Origin: an uncultured Eubacterium sp.
Lineage (GTDB): Bacteria > Bacillota > Clostridia > Peptostreptococcales > Anaerovoracaceae
Length of the DNA: 8,724 nucleotides
Assembly (NCBI GenBank): GCA_937894585.1
Contig: CALBGO010000107.1
Location: forward strand, 1-8,724
Direction of reading: 5' to 3'
Part shown: positions 6,525 to 8,724 of the stretch, piece after piece
Position numbering within the stretch: the first letter of the stretch is position 1
Layout of the letters: each line of letters begins with the position of its first letter
Made by a program: the position numbers and the translations under genes
The notes under the pieces: model-generated
The model's input: the letters and a program-made list of their open reading frames with translations, nothing else
The model's database searches: none
What the model was told of the DNA's origin: nothing

Positions 6525-6603
6525 CTGTTATGATAATAGATGCTTGAAGCTTAGAAGATTAAATGAAATCCCAACTAATCTTGCTATTTCTTTTCAATTT
6601 ATC

Positions 6604-7470
6604 TTATCTGCCTGTCCGCATTACCACATTGGACCACTGGGTATAGTAAGTTTCTCCTGCAATTTCACGAACGCCGTGCATTTTATAATAGTAGCGGGTT
6701 CCTTTTTTTACAGACTTACCGTTCTTGTAGTAACCGCTTGTTTTATTGGTTTTTGTTACAAACCACGGCTTCTCTCCGAAGTTTGTCTTTTTCTTTGCGG
6801 AACGGAAAATTTCATAATTGTCCACTTTGTAGCCGTAAGACTTCTTAAAGCGAAGCTTAATCCAGCCTTTTCCGATTTCGCCTTTTTTATAGTACATTCT
6901 GATAGTGGTATTCTGTACACCTTTGGCGATACGGTCATTTTTAGCTTCTTCTGTTTCGCCAAAGACTGCCGTTATATGGATATCTTCTGTAACATCTTCA
7001 ATGGTATAAGAAGAGACTGCGCCGACGCTCTTTCCGTTAATCAGAAGATCCTTGACTTCATAGCCTTCTTCCGCAGTCAGCGTTACATCCACATCACCGT
7101 AACGATAGATTCTGTCTGTACTCAGAGTGATCGTACCGTGTTCAGGCTGAGCTGCTGTGATGTCATAGTACGTAATAGATGGCGGTGCCGGCGGGTTATA
7201 GTTCGGATCTTTTGCATGACACCGGATACATTCACCGTTTTCATACTGATGACCGCCGTAATAATCTTCACAAATATTTCCCAATACAGTGCTGCCGTCA
7301 ACGCCCTCTACACCGGCAGAAATATCGCCCGTTCCGGCAGCAGCCAGGCCGCTGTTTTTTTCGCTGTCAAACGAACAGCCCGTAAAGGTGCCGTCTGTAT
7401 AATAGCCTACGAAACCGCCTGCTTCATAATCTGAGGATTCGGAAGTTACTGTTTTCCTGCCGCATGGCAA
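6604..7470 (-). pseudogene. C-terminal part of the frameshifted GLUG-repeat surface protein
   Basis: This frame continues the protein that starts at 8519. Its family-like sequence resumes at KTVTSESS (7455 leftward). The only start-like codon is a TTG at 7470 without a suitably spaced ribosome site, so independent translation is unlikely. It adds a GLUG-type GGFVG with a following Cys (18-32). Next is GHQYENGECIRCHA (73-86), an H-x6-C-x2-C motif seen in many clostridial surface proteins. Then comes a Pro-rich linker (93-97), and a beta-rich domain HGTITLSTD...GYEVKDLLINGKSV...ITAVF (111-170) like Bacterial_repeat/InlB-type modules. The C-terminus is Lys/Tyr-rich and fibronectin-like (190-288), ending MRTGR. 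There is no LPXTG, SLH or membrane anchor. Joined to the upstream part it would give about 638 residues. Confidence 0.7.
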
Positions 7471-8519
7471 TCAGTTGCAGTAACGTCTTCGCTCTCCCCG
7501 ATAAATCCGCCGACTTTCGGATTCCATCCATCGACCGTGCTGGCAACATCCCCGAGAGCAACACAGTTGTCAAATTCTCCGCTCTCTGCAAAACCGGCAA
7601 ATCCGCCCAGTCTCCAGTCAGAGCCTTCAATGTCCACATCGGCAGCGCATTTTGTATAAACAGATGGTTCAGTGCCATCCAGCATTGACGAATAGCTATA
7701 TCCGACAAAACCGCCCAGCGCCCATGTTCCTGAAACTGTTCCGGATGCTTTACAGTTTTCAAAAGCAGAGCCTCCGGCAAGACCGATGAATCCGCCGCTG
7801 TTACTGGCGCCTGTAACCGATATATTTTCAGCTTTACAGTTTATCGCTTTGAGCCGGTCACCATACCCAATCATTCCGCCGACATTGTTATTGCCATCAG
7901 TACTTTCTACTACAACACTGCCGGATACGGAGATGTTTTCAAATACAATCTGTTCACCGGGGTTAGCCAGAACATAGCCTGCAAGAATGCCTGCATATAA
8001 TTGCTCAAGCCCGTCTTCAGCGGCATAGATGTTCGCACCGGAAATAGTTAAATCTTTCGCTCCTACGGTATTCCCATCAATATTTTTAATATTTCCAAAA
8101 AGACCGGCAGAATACTTATCTGTGCGTTCATCTACCATAAGGCCGCTGATCATCTTATAGTTTCCGTCAAGAAAACCTTGAAAAGATTTATTCGTAGTAC
8201 TGCCACCTGATTCCCATTTATAAAGTCCTATGGGAACCCAGCGATGGCTGCTCAAATCAATGCTTTCCGTAAGCTTAAAAAACTTTCCTTGATAATTGTT
8301 CCCCTCGCTTACATCTTTTGAAAGCTTTGCTAATTGTTCCGCAGTCACAATCTGATAGGGATCTGTTTCGGTTCCCGTGCCGCCTACAAATTCTTCTGCG
8401 GCATAGTCCGTCCAAACTGTATCCTGTACTGTGTCTTGTGCAAATGCGATTGTCGGCAGCATACCGATTATAAGAGTACAGGAAAGCATAATACTTAATA
8501 CATTACTTTTTAGTTCCAT
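7446..8519 (-). CDS. secreted GLUG-motif surface protein, N-terminal part (frameshifted)
   Basis: 357 residues are read before a TAA. Residues 1-27 are a Sec signal peptide: a Lys, a hydrophobic core VLSIMLSCTLIIGML, and a likely cut after AFA. GGTGTETDPYQIVTAEQLAKLS (46-67) with FKLTESIDLS and FQGFLDGNYKMISGL is the leader module typical of GLUG proteins. Five GG(F/M)xG repeats follow at 214, 242, 269, 305 and 337, each with a Cys 13-22 residues later (228, 256, 291, 319, 351), suggesting a regular beta-structure. Translation stops at AAGKQ, while the next frame goes on with KTVTSESS and another repeat. One missing base in AAAA (7452-7455) accounts for it. The ATG at 8519 has AAGGAGG (8526-8532) six bases upstream. 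The likely role is extracellular adhesion or matrix; the ligand is unknown. Confidence 0.8.
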   Translation of the reverse strand: MELKSNVLSIMLSCTLIIGMLPTIAFAQDTVQDTVWTDYAAEEFVGGTGTETDPYQIVTAEQLAKLSKDVSEGNNYQGKFFKLTESIDLSSHRWVPIGLYKWESGGSTTNKSFQGFLDGNYKMISGLMVDERTDKYSAGLFGNIKNIDGNTVGAKDLTISGANIYAAEDGLEQLYAGILAGYVLANPGEQIVFENISVSGSVVVESTDGNNNVGGMIGYGDRLKAINCKAENISVTGASNSGGFIGLAGGSAFENCKASGTVSGTWALGGFVGYSYSSMLDGTEPSVYTKCAADVDIEGSDWRLGGFAGFAESGEFDNCVALGDVASTVDGWNPKVGGFIGESEDVTATDCHAAGKQ

Positions 8520-8525
8520 AATGTT

Positions 8526-8532
8526 CCTCCTT
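8526..8532 (-). promoter_or_regulatory. ribosome binding site of the surface-protein gene
   Basis: AAGGAGG on the minus strand, six bases before the ATG at 8519. It is strong and fixes the start directly ahead of the signal peptide. Confidence 0.85.
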
Positions 8533-8566
8533 ATAATTTTTTTAATATATATTTTTTCAACGCAAA

Positions 8567-8607
8567 AAGGCGAATCCCGCCCAAATATTCTGAGCAGAAT
8601 ACGCCTT
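8567..8607 (-). promoter_or_regulatory. bulged hairpin in the leader of the surface-protein gene
   Basis: AAGGCG (8567-8572) pairs with CGCCTT (8602-8607), and inside it TATTCTG (8586-8592) pairs with CAGAATA (8595-8601). A 13-base bulge separates them on one side only. On the minus strand a T run follows. A smaller competing hairpin, GGCG/CGCC (8569-8572 with 8578-8581), uses the same bases and also ends in TTTTT. It may be a leader attenuator, or a terminator for a gene beyond the right edge. Confidence 0.4.
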
Positions 8608-8650
8608 GCAAAAATATATCGTATTTATGATAACAGAAAAAGAGTATATG

Positions 8651-8655
8651 ATTAT

Positions 8656-8656
<1 letters not shown>
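8651..8656 (-). promoter_or_regulatory. candidate -10 box beside the tetranucleotide tract
   Basis: A perfect TATAAT on the minus strand directly borders the (AAAT)4 tract. A -35 spaced 16-18 bases away would fall in the AAGC repeats, which do not resemble TTGACA. Activity would therefore depend on an activator or on UP-type contacts. It would give a leader of about 125 bases containing the hairpin at 8567-8607. Confidence 0.3.

Positions 8657-8724
<68 letters not shown>

Noticed and set aside
6544..7434. Long plus-strand open frame (296 codons) opposite the surface-protein gene
   Set aside because: It lies antisense to a frame with clear GLUG and Bacterial_repeat features, has no recognisable domain, and is Phe/Ile/Cys-rich as expected from an opposite-strand shadow.
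7446..7470. Programmed -1 frameshifting as explanation for the split surface gene
   Set aside because: The zero-frame heptamer is A GGA AAA, which allows only the AAA codon to re-pair, and I see no clear stimulatory stem just downstream. A simple one-base deletion or read error is more economical.

Overview
The window looks like a chromosomal segment from a low- to mid-GC Bacillota of the Clostridia type. The support is purine-rich Shine-Dalgarno sites (AAGGAG/GGAGG) before most genes, a gyrB-gyrA operon with Gram-positive-type subunits, a SigB/SigF/SigG-family sigma factor with its RsbW-like anti-sigma factor, and a secreted GLUG-repeat surface protein typical of gut and oral Clostridia. Placing the sigma operon directly after gyrA resembles Clostridioides difficile. 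The sequence does not fix the genus. All confident genes are on the minus strand, so transcription runs from high to low coordinates.

Right part (about 6604-8724): a (GCTT)13 tract plus (ATTT)4 runs off the right edge. It lies upstream of a surface-protein gene that has a signal peptide, an N-terminal leader domain, a series of GLUG repeats, a CxxC motif, a Bacterial_repeat-like domain and a lysine/tyrosine-rich C-terminus. The gene is split by a one-base frameshift near 7452-7455, so it is disrupted, phase-variable or wrongly read in this copy.

Middle (6015-6603): a 589-base gap without a confident gene. It holds a good sigma-A promoter for gyrB, three consecutive imperfect hairpins built from a repeated CTGACA/TGTCAG motif (the one nearest the surface gene looks like its terminator), and on the plus strand a 12-codon mini-ORF behind a very strong Shine-Dalgarno site. 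This is the least explained part of the window.

Middle-left (1531-5987): gyrB and gyrA, 17 bases apart, encode the two subunits of DNA gyrase. A clear intrinsic terminator follows gyrA.

Left (1-1475): a candidate promoter region leads to an rsbW-like gene overlapping a sigma-factor gene by ATGA. No rsbV-like antagonist gene is present, and the anti-sigma protein has lost the N-box asparagine while carrying a CxxC in its ATP lid. At the extreme left edge, downstream of the sigma gene, the minus strand resembles the boxA region that precedes rRNA genes, so an rRNA operon may begin just outside the window.
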